Notes: generated by a model not told the origin, from the sequence alone. A stretch of DNA of 64,000 nt from Thalassovita sp. (GCA_017792425.1 CP051233.1:2660319-2724318); one strand, 5' to 3'; positions 29,621-38,263 are shown, counted from the first letter of the stretch. Made by a program: numbers and translations.

Positions 29621-30508
29621 TCACCCGGACATTTTGGAAATCAAGTCCAAAAACCGGCGCTCTGCAAGGGAAAGCCGCCTTTCCCGGTGTTGCAATATAC
29701 GGAATTGCCGTGGCGCCAGATCGAAGGGTATACGAACCGCGGCGCCTGACTCGAAGGCCGCGCCCAATACCAGAGACGACAGGATTGTCGCGCCCGCCCC
29801 GGCCTCGACCGCTGCTTTGACAGCTTCGTTCGACGGCAGTTCCAAGGCTACGGCAACGTCCTGTATCCGCAAACCATGAGCGGCCAAGGTGGCCTCCAGG
29901 ATGGCTCGCGTACCGGACCCCTCTTCGCGGATGACCCAAGGCCCAGCCCTCAGATCGTCTGCCGTTTCCGGTGGTGTATGCGCCCAGTGATGTCCCGGCG
30001 CCGTTGCAAGGGCAAGCTCATCGCCAGGCACCTGCGTGACTATCAGTGCCGGGTCTTCCGCTTCGCCCTCGACAAAGCCAAGATCGACCTCTGCTTCACG
30101 GACCAGCCGGATGATTTGGGCGCTGTTGCCTGTGGTCAGGTGAAGATCAAACCCGGGATAGGCGGTGCGAAAGGCCACCATGACCCCTGGCAACCAATAG
30201 CTGGCGACCGTCTGGCTGGCGGCCAGCCGCAGCTGGCCTTGCTTCAGGCCTGCCAGATCGGACAACAGTTGTTCGGCCTGCTGCGCCCGTTTCAGAACGG
30301 CGCGCGCCTCTGCCATGAACACCCTGCCCGCTGTCGTCAGCACCACCCGACGCCCCACCCTGTCGAACAGCCGGACAGCATGACGATCTTCCAGTGTCGC
30401 GATGGCGGCGCTTACCGCGCTTTGCGACAGGTTCAGGGCCGTCGCCGCACGGGTGAAATGTTCGCGCTCTGCCACAGCGAGAAAAATACGGAGTTGATCC
30501 AGCGTCAT
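29621..30508 (-). CDS. LysR-type transcriptional regulator
   Basis: The 295-residue protein begins MTLDQLRIFLAVAEREHFTR with a winged helix-turn-helix (RAATALNLSQSAVSAAIATL) and a CysB-like effector domain (GQLRLAASQTVASYWLPGVM). I chose the ATG at 30506-30508 because it overlaps the exporter stop as ATGA; a longer upstream reading to 30811 lies inside the exporter gene. The gene order exporter-regulator with coupled translation implies autoregulation through the inverted repeat at 31617-31650. Confidence 0.93.
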   Translation of the reverse strand: MTLDQLRIFLAVAEREHFTRAATALNLSQSAVSAAIATLEDRHAVRLFDRVGRRVVLTTAGRVFMAEARAVLKRAQQAEQLLSDLAGLKQGQLRLAASQTVASYWLPGVMVAFRTAYPGFDLHLTTGNSAQIIRLVREAEVDLGFVEGEAEDPALIVTQVPGDELALATAPGHHWAHTPPETADDLRAGPWVIREEGSGTRAILEATLAAHGLRIQDVAVALELPSNEAVKAAVEAGAGATILSSLVLGAAFESGAAVRIPFDLAPRQFRILQHRERRLSLAERRFLDLISKMSG

Positions 30509-31569
30509 ACGGTCATCAGAACCAGAACCAGCCCCAAAAGGGAAATGAAAACCCATGCCAGCGCCCCCAGCATCGCCGGGCGCGGGCCTTTGGCGGCCAG
30601 ACATGCCAGCCGGGTCTGCGCGCCCATCGCGGCCAATGCCACAGCCAGCATGAACTGCGTCACCACCCCTGCGGTTCGCGTGGTGGCCTCCGGTACAACA
30701 CCGGTGCTGGCCAGCGCCACCAGCGCGACGAAACCAAACACGAACCAGGGCACGGGCGTTTTTGCGTGCGGCGATGTGCAGCCCCGTGCCTTGGCGCGTT
30801 GACTGATCCATGCGCCCAGCCCCAGCACCACCGGCGCCAACATCATCACGCGCACCAGTTTAGAGACAGTGCCAACCTCGCCCGCCTCGGGTCCGTGGGC
30901 GAATGCCGCCCCAGCCACCTGGGCCACTTCATGAATCGTCGACCCGACCCACAGACCGAATGCGGGCGGGTTCATCCCCAGAAATCCGGCCGCTACCGGC
31001 ATCAACAGCATCGACAGCGTGCCGAAGATTGTCACGCAAGCCACCGCATAGGCGACATCTTCGTCGCTGGCCCTGACAACAGTATTGGTAGCCACCACGG
31101 CAGAGGCCCCGCAGATGGACGTGCCCGCCGCGATCAGCTGTGTCAGCCCAGGCTCGACCCGCAAAACCCGCCCCATCCAGACCGTGAACAGGAACGTTGC
31201 GGCAAGTATAATCACCAGAAGAATGACACCCAGACCACCGATCATGGCGACCTTGCCCAATGTCAGCTGCAAACCCAACAGGATGATGCCCCCGCGCAGA
31301 ACCTGCCGCATACTGAAGGTCAGCCCGGCCATCATCCTGCTTGGAACGCCCAGGATATTTCCCAGCCCCATGCCCAGCAACAGTGCAATTATCAGCGGGC
31401 TAAACGCGCCGGCCCCTGGCACGCCGCGCAGAACGAATGCCGTTGCCGCCAGCGCAATGGCCAGTGCCAGCCCCGGCAGGACGCTGGTGACCGCAGACGA
31501 CCATTTCCCGAAGATCCCGACGCTGACAGGGTTTTGGTATGCAGAGGGTTTTGTGGATAGATGAGACAT
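30505..31569 (-). CDS. YeiH/UPF0324 family putative sulfate exporter
   Basis: The 354-residue protein has about ten hydrophobic segments with the family motifs LGMGLGNILGV, GTSICGASAVVATNTV and VGSTIHEVAQVAGAAF. The family (PSE, formerly UPF0324) includes TauZ-type proteins proposed to export sulfate formed during taurine breakdown; that function is a proposal, not proof. It forms a two-gene unit with the LysR gene. A TauD-type dioxygenase lies 3.8 kb away, which makes a sulfonate link possible but unproven. Confidence 0.88.
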   Translation of the reverse strand: MSHLSTKPSAYQNPVSVGIFGKWSSAVTSVLPGLALAIALAATAFVLRGVPGAGAFSPLIIALLLGMGLGNILGVPSRMMAGLTFSMRQVLRGGIILLGLQLTLGKVAMIGGLGVILLVIILAATFLFTVWMGRVLRVEPGLTQLIAAGTSICGASAVVATNTVVRASDEDVAYAVACVTIFGTLSMLLMPVAAGFLGMNPPAFGLWVGSTIHEVAQVAGAAFAHGPEAGEVGTVSKLVRVMMLAPVVLGLGAWISQRAKARGCTSPHAKTPVPWFVFGFVALVALASTGVVPEATTRTAGVVTQFMLAVALAAMGAQTRLACLAAKGPRPAMLGALAWVFISLLGLVLVLMTV

Positions 31570-31616
31570 GACATCCGCCTTGCTGATTACAGGGTCAGCG
31601 CAGGGTATTGAGGAGC

Positions 31617-31650
31617 AAATAACAAATCCAAAGGATTAAATTTGTTATTT
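31617..31650. promoter_or_regulatory. Perfect 11-bp inverted repeat, candidate LysR operator
   Basis: AAATAACAAAT (31617-31627) and its exact complement ATTTGTTATTT (31640-31650) flank a 12-bp spacer, 48 bp upstream of the exporter start. Size, AT-richness and T-N11-A-like geometry fit a LysR-type binding site for the regulator encoded in the same operon. Confidence 0.65.
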
Positions 31651-31858
31651 CAATCGCTTTTTGTGATGATAGGCCGTGAACCCGAGACTTGCGACCGAGC
31701 CATTGAGTTCTCTGGCCGATCGCAATTGCAATCGGTTGCTTCCCTTTGCAGAGTGTCCTCTGCTGCGGGTTATTCCCAAGTACAGGCACAGCAATGGCAA
31801 TTCTGGACTGGCCCGGCAAATCCGCCTCTGACGAAGGCACGAAGCGCCCGACCTCATA
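31651..31858. other. Non-coding stretch beside the integrase remnant
   Basis: No gene is supported here. The only structure seen is an imperfect 20-bp palindrome at 31716-31735 centred on GCAATTGC. Short open frames on both strands have no family features. Confidence 0.5.
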
Positions 31859-31990
31859 TCATATGATTGATGTCGCTTCGGTGAGCTTACGTCGAATGTA
31901 AGGGCCATACGTTTCTACAGCAGCTTTAGGGGTACGACGGTTATAGCAGAACGTCGCATTGCGGCTGACTGTGTACGGGATGTGTGCCAC
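31859..31990 (-). pseudogene. Truncated tyrosine-integrase N-terminus
   Basis: A 43-codon frame with a GTG start (31988-31990) and AAGAGAGG at ribosome-site distance encodes VAHIPYTVSRNATFCYNRR followed by TPKAAVETYGPYIRRKL. This resembles the start of Rhodobacteraceae phage-type integrases (DUF6538-like N-terminus: a tyrosine-rich strand pair, then a conserved arginine helix). The frame stops after about 43 residues and no SAM-like or catalytic domain (R-HxxR-Y) is found downstream, so the gene is deleted. It starts 56 bp beyond the tRNA-Leu 3' end, the usual place for an integrase next to its attachment site. Confidence 0.6.
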
Positions 31991-32046
31991 AAGCAGAACC
32001 TCTCTTGTTGAAAAAGAGAGAAAAAACATAAGCTTATGATATGATC

Positions 32047-32133
32047 TGGTGCGGCCGAGAAGACTCGAACTTCCACTCCGGTTAAGGAACAGCGACCTCA
32101 ACGCTGCGCGTCTACCAATTCCGCCACGGCCGC
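32047..32133 (-). tRNA. tRNA-Leu (anticodon GAG)
   Basis: An 87-nt tRNA with encoded CCA (32047-32049). The acceptor stem GCGGCCG pairs with CGGCCGC and the discriminator is A. The D-arm segment GGCGGAATTGGTAGACGC, the anticodon stem CAGCG/CGCUG with loop TTGAGGT, the long variable arm typical of leucine tRNAs, and the T-arm GTTCGAG are all present. The anticodon reads GAG, decoding CUC/CUU. Confidence 0.96.
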
Positions 32134-32154
32134 ACATGACCAAGTAGTGCAGCG

Positions 32155-32183
32155 CATATAGACGAGGGCCGCGTGGATGTGAA
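32155..32183 (-). promoter_or_regulatory. Predicted promoter of tRNA-Leu
   Basis: On the minus strand TTCACA (32178-32183) and TATATG (32155-32160) are separated by 17 bases, and the tRNA begins 22 bases downstream of the -10. The hexamers match the housekeeping consensus in 5 and 4 positions. Confidence 0.5.
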
Positions 32184-32210
32184 GGGGCTAATTCCACCCG
32201 TGCGGCATGA

Positions 32211-32237
32211 AAAGGGCCGGTGCTGGACCGGCCCTTT
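32211..32237 (-). terminator. Terminator after the PG-binding-like gene
   Basis: The arms AAAGGGCCGGT (32211-32221) and ACCGGCCCTTT (32227-32237) are perfectly complementary with a 5-base loop, ending in TTTT on the minus strand. It lies 21 bp past the stop codon. Confidence 0.85.
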
Positions 32238-32257
32238 CCTCAGTTGTCAACGTGTCG

Positions 32258-33868
32258 TCATTCCAGCTTGAAGCTGGGCAACGCCGCCGCCGGGCTGGCC
32301 TGGGGCAAGCCGCCACCGTTCAGCGCGGCAGAGGCGGCGCGGATCACGCCGACGCGTTCGGGCTGACCGGGGGCGAACACCGGCTCTACCCCGCTTTCCA
32401 ATGCCTGCACTGCCAGATCATACCACCCCTGCGCGTCCTGCGCAGATTGAGTGACGCCGAAGCCTTGCGACAGGTGGTGCCCCACCAGTTCCGCATAGGG
32501 GGCCTGGCCGACGCCCACCATCAACAGCGCCGATCCCAAAGCGACATCCATCTTGTCGCGGCGATAACCGGAATAGAGGCAAATCTTCGCCGTGCTGGAC
32601 AGTTGACCGATGGACATGTTGGAACCCAGCACGAATTTCTGCACCTCGGCCTTCACATTCATCGCATCACTGCCGCTCAGGCTGTCCACATAAGGCTGCA
32701 GCGCCGGGCCGAAAGCGTCGCACTGCGCGTCGATCTGGGCCTGGGTGGCACCTTGAACCTTGGACACCATGTTTTCACCCATGCCGATCGCATAGGTGCG
32801 GGTCAGGCAGAACTGTTCGCTCAGCGCCAGATCGGGGTCCGTCATGTTGGACGCGTTCATGAACCCGCCGTTGGAATTGGTCAGCAGGCTGACCTTGCTG
32901 CAATGACTGGCCAGCGACGCCTGTTGCGACGCGTTGCCCGTCATGGTGAAGGGCTGAATACCGCCAAGCCCGCCCGATTGACCGGGAGCCTGTCCCGAAG
33001 TCATCACCGTTTGCGGCATGGCCGGTTGGGCCGGGGCTGCCGGGGCGGGTGCCTGTGTCACCATTGATCCACCGGCGGATTCGTTCATCCGGCACACCCC
33101 TTGGTGACAGGCAAAGCTGGCTGGCGTCACACCGCGCGCCATGAAGTCGTTACGCTGATACCCCTGCGGGGTCGAGGCGAACACCATGACCGAACAATGA
33201 GAGGCACCACACCAGAAGGAACTGCCTGACACCGAAGTATCCAGAATGTAGTCGTTCTTGCCGTCGCCGTTCAGATCAACCAGTTGCATGAACCCCGAAC
33301 GCTGCATCAATTGCTCGGCGCTGGGGTCGGAACTGGCGGCAATCTCGTCGATGGCCTCGCTGACTTCGTATGGCAGCCCGCCATAACCGCTGGAATAGCC
33401 TGCGGTGCGGGTGCCCTGCGCCTCGTTGCGCCAAGTGATCAGCAGGCCACGCACGCCTTGCGGGCCTTGCATCGCCTTGATCACCTGCGGCCCACCGATC
33501 TGGGCCCGTGAATGCGAGGATACCAGGAAATCCCGTTCATACTGGGTTAGCTGGCCGGTGGCCGGGTAGCCCATGAACACCTGGTACTGTGACATCGCCG
33601 CCCGCGACCGCGATCCCATCACCCCGTCGGGTGTGCCCGCCGGGAAACCGAAATAGTTCAGCGCGGCCTGGGTTTCGATGTTCTGCTGCCGCGTGACCGA
33701 GTTCGTGTAGTAGCGCTTTTTCTTGTTCTTGTTCGCTTCGTTGATCAGCGCCCCGCCGATGATCCCACCCACGATGGCGGCGCCCAGGTTGTCTGCAAAC
33801 GCCGGAGCAGTGGCCGACGTGGCAATCAGTGCCGCGGCCAATGTGGTTTTAAGCGTCTTGGAAAACAT
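32258..33868 (-). CDS. Secreted peptidoglycan-binding-like protein
   Basis: The 536-residue product has a Sec signal peptide (MFSKTLKTTLAAALIATSAT, predicted cut AFA-D near residue 25) and a glycine-rich hydrophobic stretch (GAAIVGGIIGGALI, 29-42). A lysine cluster NKNKKKR follows, then a peptidoglycan-binding-1-like region (QAALNYFGFPAGTPDGVMGS, about 67-115). A calcium-loop-like LVDLNGDGKNDYIL lies near 200, and a central Pro/Ala/Gln-rich linker and an all-helical C-terminal half follow. I do not know a named function. It is monocistronic, with its own terminator; in the family such proteins are periplasmic or envelope-attached. Confidence 0.8.
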   Translation of the reverse strand: MFSKTLKTTLAAALIATSATAPAFADNLGAAIVGGIIGGALINEANKNKKKRYYTNSVTRQQNIETQAALNYFGFPAGTPDGVMGSRSRAAMSQYQVFMGYPATGQLTQYERDFLVSSHSRAQIGGPQVIKAMQGPQGVRGLLITWRNEAQGTRTAGYSSGYGGLPYEVSEAIDEIAASSDPSAEQLMQRSGFMQLVDLNGDGKNDYILDTSVSGSSFWCGASHCSVMVFASTPQGYQRNDFMARGVTPASFACHQGVCRMNESAGGSMVTQAPAPAAPAQPAMPQTVMTSGQAPGQSGGLGGIQPFTMTGNASQQASLASHCSKVSLLTNSNGGFMNASNMTDPDLALSEQFCLTRTYAIGMGENMVSKVQGATQAQIDAQCDAFGPALQPYVDSLSGSDAMNVKAEVQKFVLGSNMSIGQLSSTAKICLYSGYRRDKMDVALGSALLMVGVGQAPYAELVGHHLSQGFGVTQSAQDAQGWYDLAVQALESGVEPVFAPGQPERVGVIRAASAALNGGGLPQASPAAALPSFKLE

Positions 33869-33986
33869 TCCTCCCGCTCCTTATAACTGTTGAATAATGG
33901 AATCAGAGTAGCCCACGTTTTTGCGCCGGGCGACAAAAATCGCCCGAAATCCACTGGAAATAGTACGGGCCGGAGTACAAATCCCA

Positions 33987-34640
33987 ATGGTGGAATGGAT
34001 CACGACAGAAGGCCTGACCGATTACGATCAAGCGGTAGAGTTCATGGAAGCGCGCGCCGCCGCGATCTCGGCGGGTGAGGCGGACGAGTGTATCTGGCTG
34101 ATCGAACACCCGCCGCTGTACACCGCTGGCACCTCGGCCAAGCCTGCAGACCTGACTGACCCAGACCGCTTTCCCGTCTATCCTACCAAGCGGGGCGGCC
34201 AATACACCTATCACGGGCCGGGCCAGCGTGTCGTCTACGTGATGCTGGACGTGGGCAAGCGTGGGCACGACGTGCGCAAGTTCGTGCAGCAGCTAGAAGA
34301 TTGGGTGATCGCCACGCTGGACCAGTTCAACGTGAAGGGCGAAATCCGCGAAGGCCGCGTCGGCGTTTGGGTCATGCGTAACGACAAGCCGCTGGGGATC
34401 ACCGGCAAACCCCAAGAGGACAAGATCGCCGCCATTGGAATCCGCCTACGCAAATGGATCAGCTTTCACGGCATTTCCATCAACGTAGAACCGGACCTGA
34501 CCCATTTCACCGGCATCGTACCCTGCGGAATCACCGAACACGGCGTCACCAGTCTGGTTGACTTGGGCCTGCCTGTGGACATGGGCGATCTGGACGTGGC
34601 CCTGCGCACTACATTTGAACAAGTATTCGGGAAAGACTGA
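33987..34640 (+). CDS. lipB: Octanoyltransferase LipB
   Basis: LipB moves the octanoyl group from acyl carrier protein to lipoyl domains, the first step of lipoate synthesis. In the 217-residue form starting [17 protein letters not shown] see [16 protein letters not shown], the catalytic Lys146 in [10 protein letters not shown] and the acyl-accepting Cys180 in [13 protein letters not shown] chose this ATG (33987) because the family begins there; an in-frame ATG at 33921 adds 22 residues with no family match. It ends just before a hairpin shared with the convergent argC. Confidence 0.95.
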   Translation: MVEWITTEGLTDYDQAVEFMEARAAAISAGEADECIWLIEHPPLYTAGTSAKPADLTDPDRFPVYPTKRGGQYTYHGPGQRVVYVMLDVGKRGHDVRKFVQQLEDWVIATLDQFNVKGEIREGRVGVWVMRNDKPLGITGKPQEDKIAAIGIRLRKWISFHGISINVEPDLTHFTGIVPCGITEHGVTSLVDLGLPVDMGDLDVALRTTFEQVFGKD

Positions 34641-34642
34641 AA

Positions 34643-34664
34643 ACCCGCCCTTTTCGGGGCGGGT
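34643..34664. terminator. Bidirectional terminator between lipB and argC
   Basis: ACCCGCCC (34643-34650) pairs with GGGCGGGT (34657-34664) over a 6-base loop. On the minus strand it is followed by TTTTC, on the plus strand by ATTCCGTTT. It lies between two convergent stops. Confidence 0.8.
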
Positions 34665-34688
34665 ATTCCGTTTCAAGTACGCAATGGA

Positions 34689-35597
34689 TCAGACGCCGAT
34701 CATCAGGTTCAGGTTCTGCACGGCAGCCCCTGACGCGCCTTTGCCCAGGTTGTCCAGCACCGCGATCAGCACCACGCGCCCGGTCGCGGCGTCCCCGCGG
34801 ACAGAGATTTCCAGCCAGTTCGTGTCGTTCAGCGCCGAGGGGTCGATGCGGCTGTCCTGATCCTCGAGCGGCAGGACGCGGATATTGCCGCCGCCCGCGT
34901 AATGGGCCGACAACGTGTCATGCAGCGATTGCATCGTGGCCCCGGTGCCCAGCGTGGACAAGTGCAGCGGAATTTGCACCGCCATGCCCTGAGCGAAGTT
35001 GCCGACCGAAGGTACGAAAATCGGCGTCACCGACAAGCCAACGTGTTTCGTGATTTCCGGCAGGTGTTTGTGTTTCTGGCTTGTGGCATAGACGAAATGC
35101 GCGGGGGCGCTGCCGTCCTCGTATTCCGCGATCAGCGCCTTTCCGCCGCCGGTATACCCGGACACGGCATTGATGGTGACCGGGTAATCCGCCGGAATCT
35201 GCCCCGCCGCGACCAGCGGCGCCAGAAGCGCAATAGACCCGGTGGAATAGCACCCCGGATTGGTGACATAGCGCGCGGATTTGATCCGGGCGGCGTGATC
35301 GGCGGATAGTTCCGGCAAACCAAAGGCCCAGTCTGGGTGGGTCCGATATGCCGTGCTGGCGTCTATAATCCGTACCTTCAGATCAGCCGACAGCGCAACG
35401 GCGGCGCGGGCCGCGTCATCGGGCAGGCACAGGATAGCCACGTCAGCTGCCGCAAAGGCCGCCTTGCGCGCACCATCGTCCTTGCGCAGCGCGGGGTCGA
35501 TCTGAATCAGCTCGATGTCGGCGCGGTCGATCAGGCGGTCGCGGATCTGCAACCCCGTGGTTCCGGCTTCGCCGTCAATGAATACCTTGGTCGTCAT
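34689..35597 (-). CDS. argC: N-acetyl-gamma-glutamyl-phosphate reductase (ArgC type 2)
   Basis: ArgC reduces N-acetylglutamyl phosphate to the semialdehyde in arginine synthesis. The 302-residue protein starts [20 protein letters not shown] and has the active-site cysteine in [11 protein letters not shown] (Cys116) and the SGYTGGGK loop. Its length marks the short (type 2) form found in many alphaproteobacteria. An AGGAGG ribosome site precedes the ATG. It is divergent from the cytochrome c gene across a 214-bp gap. Confidence 0.96.
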   Translation of the reverse strand: MTTKVFIDGEAGTTGLQIRDRLIDRADIELIQIDPALRKDDGARKAAFAAADVAILCLPDDAARAAVALSADLKVRIIDASTAYRTHPDWAFGLPELSADHAARIKSARYVTNPGCYSTGSIALLAPLVAAGQIPADYPVTINAVSGYTGGGKALIAEYEDGSAPAHFVYATSQKHKHLPEITKHVGLSVTPIFVPSVGNFAQGMAVQIPLHLSTLGTGATMQSLHDTLSAHYAGGGNIRVLPLEDQDSRIDPSALNDTNWLEISVRGDAATGRVVLIAVLDNLGKGASGAAVQNLNLMIGV

Positions 35598-35665
35598 GGC
35601 GCCCTCCTGATCAGTTTGTTAACGTCACGCCCGAGTACATCGACCCAGACGGAATCAGAAGCCCC

Positions 35666-35685
35666 TTCGGCGTGGATTCGCCGAA
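35666..35685. promoter_or_regulatory. Inverted repeat in the argC-cytochrome c divergent region
   Basis: TTCGGCG (35666-35672) and CGCCGAA (35679-35685) flank a 6-base loop in the region where both genes start. A terminator is not expected between divergent genes, so an operator or leader structure is more likely. Nothing else was recognised in 35598-35811. Confidence 0.35.
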
Positions 35686-35811
35686 AACACCTCAGAAACC
35701 GGTCGCATTTGCGTGAACTGCGACAATTCTGCCCCTAATACCCCTGTTGCCAGACCCTTCTGGTGCAGTATCAACACCGTCAACCGAAACCCTCCACCGT
35801 AAAGGAACGTC

Positions 35812-36189
35812 ATGAAAAAAGTCCTGATCGCTACCGCCGCCCTTCTGTCCCTGGCAGCCCCCGCCCTCGCTGGCGACGCAGCCGAAGGCGAAAACGTGTT
35901 CAAGAAGTGCAAGGCCTGCCACCAGGTTGGCGAGGGCGCCAAGAACAAGACCGGCCCGGTGCTGAATGGCGTGATTGGCCGTACGCTTGGGACCGCCGAG
36001 GATTTCAAATACTCCAAGTCCATGATCGAAATGGGCGAAGCCGGCACCATCTGGACCGACGAAAACCTGGCCACCTACCTGGCAAAACCCAAGGATTTCG
36101 TCCCCAAGACAAAAATGTCCTTCGCCGGCCTGAAAAAGGACGAGGACATCGCAAACGTGATCGCGTACCTGCACACGTTCTCGGAATAA
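35812..36189 (+). CDS. Class I cytochrome c (c2/c550 type)
   Basis: A periplasmic electron carrier. The 125-residue precursor has a signal peptide cut after ALA (residue 20). The heme site CKACH spans residues 33-37 and the distal axial methionine is Met102 in PKTKMSFAG. It resembles the cytochrome c2/c550 that passes electrons from the bc1 complex to an aa3 oxidase; the oxidase subunit I gene follows 283 bp downstream. An AAGGA ribosome site precedes the ATG. Confidence 0.93.
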   Translation: MKKVLIATAALLSLAAPALAGDAAEGENVFKKCKACHQVGEGAKNKTGPVLNGVIGRTLGTAEDFKYSKSMIEMGEAGTIWTDENLATYLAKPKDFVPKTKMSFAGLKKDEDIANVIAYLHTFSE

Positions 36190-36210
36190 TCGGATCTGCA
36201 TCCATTCGTG

Positions 36211-36234
36211 AAGGGGCCAGCCTGCTGGCCCCTT
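36211..36234 (+). terminator. Terminator of the cytochrome c gene
   Basis: AAGGGGCCAGC (36211-36221) and GCTGGCCCCTT (36224-36234) are perfectly complementary; the loop is only 2 bases, so the inner pairs open. A short T-run follows. It is 22 bp after the stop. Confidence 0.75.
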
Positions 36235-36351
36235 TCGCATTTCGGCAGGCCGGAAATCCGAATCGCGACCCGCACGTTGCGGGCGGCGTACCCATTGCAG
36301 CCGCAATCCCGGTCGTTGCGCGCCAAATTCAACAGGGTGCGACAAAAATAT

Positions 36352-36365
36352 TTGATCTGGATCAA
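36352..36365. promoter_or_regulatory. FNR-type box upstream of ctaD
   Basis: TTGAT-CTGG-ATCAA is a perfect match to the FNR/FnrL consensus TTGAT-N4-ATCAA. It lies 108 bp before the ctaD start, in the 283-bp gap after the cytochrome c terminator. Oxygen-dependent control of the aa3 oxidase subunit is inferred. Confidence 0.75.
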
Positions 36366-36472
36366 TTTCCGCGATTGCCGCCAAACGCCCGGCATTCTAA
36401 AACCGGAATTGGACCGCGGGCGCAGAGTGGGACTCTCTGCGCCCTTTAACACACCAACAGGAGGCACAGAGC

Positions 36473-38146
36473 ATGGCAGACGCAGCCATCCACGGCCACG
36501 GACACGAAGACCAGCGCGGTTTCTTCACCCGCTGGTTCATGTCCACAAACCACAAAGATATCGGTATCCTTTACCTGATCACGTCCGCCATCGTCGGCCT
36601 GATCTCCGTATGTTTCACCGTTTACATGCGCCTGGAGCTGATGGAGCCCGGCGTGCAGTACATGTGTCTGGAAGGCGCGCGTTTCACCGCCGCCGCCGCC
36701 GGTGAATGTACCCCGAACGGGCATCTCTGGAACGTGATGATCACCTACCACGGCGTCCTGATGATGTTCTTCGTCGTCATTCCCGCCCTGTTCGGCGGCT
36801 TCGGCAACTACTTCATGCCGCTGCAGATCGGCGCGCCGGACATGGCCTTTCCGCGGATGAACAACCTGTCGTTCTGGCTGTACTTTGCCGGCACTTCGCT
36901 GGGCGTCGCCTCGCTCTTGTCCCCCGGCGGCAACGGTCAACTGGGTTCGGGCGTGGGCTGGGTTCTGTACCCGCCGCTATCCACCACCGAAGGCGGCATG
37001 TCGATGGACCTGGCGATTTTCGCGGTACACGTTTCAGGCGCTTCGTCGATCCTGGGCGCGATCAACATGATCACCACCTTCCTGAACATGCGCGCCCCCG
37101 GCATGACCCTGTTCAAGGTTCCGCTGTTCAGCTGGTCGATCTTCGTCACCTCGTGGCTGATCCTGCTGTCGCTGCCGGTTCTGGCTGGCGCGATCACCAT
37201 GCTGCTGACCGACCGCAACTTCGGCACCACCTTCTTTGATCCGTCCGGTGGCGGCGACCCGATCCTGTACCAGCACATCCTGTGGTTCTTTGGCCACCCG
37301 GAAGTGTACATCGTGATCCTGCCCGGTTTCGGTCTGGTCAGCCATGTGTTCGCCACCTTCGCTCGCAAGCCGGTCTTTGGCTACCTGCCGATGGTCTGGG
37401 CGCTGATCGCGATCGGCGCACTGGGTTTCGTCGTGTGGGCGCACCACATGTACACCGTTGGCATGTCGCTGACCCAGCAGTCCTACTTCATGCTGGCCAC
37501 GATGGTCATCGCGGTGCCGACGGGGGTCAAGATCTTCTCGTGGATCGCCACGCTGTGGGGCGGCTCGATCGAGTTCAAGACCCCGATGCTGTTCGCCTTC
37601 GGCTTCCTGATCCTGTTCACCATCGGCGGCGTCACTGGCATCGTGCTGTCGCAGGCTGGTGTGGACCGTGCCTACCATGACACCTACTATGTCGTGGCGC
37701 ACTTCCACTACACCATGTCGATGGGGGCCGCGTTCACGATCTTCGCCGGAATCTACTTCTACTTCGGCAAGATAACCGGCCGCCAGTACTCCGAGTTCTT
37801 CGGCAAGATCCACTTCTGGCTGTTCTTCATCGGCGTGAACCTGACCTTCTTCCCGCAGCACTTCCTGGGTCGTCAGGGCATGCCACGCCGCTACATCGAC
37901 TACCCCGAGGCCTTCGCCTACTGGAACAAAATCAGCTCGATCGGTGCCATGATCTCGTTCGCCTCGTTCCTGCTGTTCTTCGGTATCGTCATCTACGCCC
38001 TGCTGAAAGGTAAACGCGAGACCCGGAACAACTACTGGAACGAATACGCGGATACGCTGGAATGGACCCTGCCTTCGCCCCCGCCCGAACATACGTTCGA
38101 GCAACTGCCGAAGCAGGAAGACTGGGACAAGGGCCACGCCCACTAA
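36473..38146 (+). CDS. ctaD: Cytochrome c oxidase subunit I (aa3 type)
   Basis: CtaD is the heme-copper core subunit that reduces oxygen and pumps protons. In the 557-residue membrane protein I see His93 (heme a ligand region [10 protein letters not shown]), Asp123 of the D-channel, and [11 protein letters not shown] with CuB ligand His275, Glu277 and cross-linked Tyr279. The CuB pair His324-His325 lies in [10 protein letters not shown]. It is encoded apart from the other subunits, as is common in Rhodobacter relatives. AGGAGG precedes the ATG. Confidence 0.98.
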   Translation: MADAAIHGHGHEDQRGFFTRWFMSTNHKDIGILYLITSAIVGLISVCFTVYMRLELMEPGVQYMCLEGARFTAAAAGECTPNGHLWNVMITYHGVLMMFFVVIPALFGGFGNYFMPLQIGAPDMAFPRMNNLSFWLYFAGTSLGVASLLSPGGNGQLGSGVGWVLYPPLSTTEGGMSMDLAIFAVHVSGASSILGAINMITTFLNMRAPGMTLFKVPLFSWSIFVTSWLILLSLPVLAGAITMLLTDRNFGTTFFDPSGGGDPILYQHILWFFGHPEVYIVILPGFGLVSHVFATFARKPVFGYLPMVWALIAIGALGFVVWAHHMYTVGMSLTQQSYFMLATMVIAVPTGVKIFSWIATLWGGSIEFKTPMLFAFGFLILFTIGGVTGIVLSQAGVDRAYHDTYYVVAHFHYTMSMGAAFTIFAGIYFYFGKITGRQYSEFFGKIHFWLFFIGVNLTFFPQHFLGRQGMPRRYIDYPEAFAYWNKISSIGAMISFASFLLFFGIVIYALLKGKRETRNNYWNEYADTLEWTLPSPPPEHTFEQLPKQEDWDKGHAH

Positions 38147-38172
38147 GGGCCACGGTCTGATCTGAATACAGG

Positions 38173-38207
38173 CGGGCCCCGGAGTCGATCCGGGGCCCGT
38201 TTTCTTT
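38173..38207 (+). terminator. Intrinsic terminator of ctaD
   Basis: CGGGCCCCGG (38173-38182) pairs perfectly with CCGGGGCCCG (38190-38199) over a 7-base loop and runs into TTTTCTTT. It is 26 bp after the ctaD stop. Confidence 0.93.
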
Positions 38208-38225
38208 CCGACGCCCTAGAACCAA

Positions 38226-38254
38226 TCGTACGGTTCAGGGCTTGAAACGTACGA
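38226..38254. promoter_or_regulatory. Dyad element shared with 18471-18499
   Basis: The imperfect palindrome TCGTACG-G-TTCA-GGGC-TTGAA-A-CGTACGA lies directly before the DUF2244 gene, ending 10 bp from its start. Read along the gene it matches the element upstream of the PP-loop gene in about 25 of 28 positions. TTGAAA inside it may also serve as a -35. Function unknown. Confidence 0.5.
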
Positions 38255-38263
38255 GTTGTCAGA

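Noticed and set aside
31645..31908. An 87-codon minus-strand open frame overlapping the integrase remnant, considered as the rest of the integrase.
   Set aside because: It is in another frame, lacks catalytic residues (R, HxxR, Y) and shows no similarity that I can see.
38226..38254. The dyad before DUF2244 considered as a second ctaD terminator.
   Set aside because: It has no T-run, a better terminator lies just upstream, and its partner at 18471 is not behind a gene in the same way.
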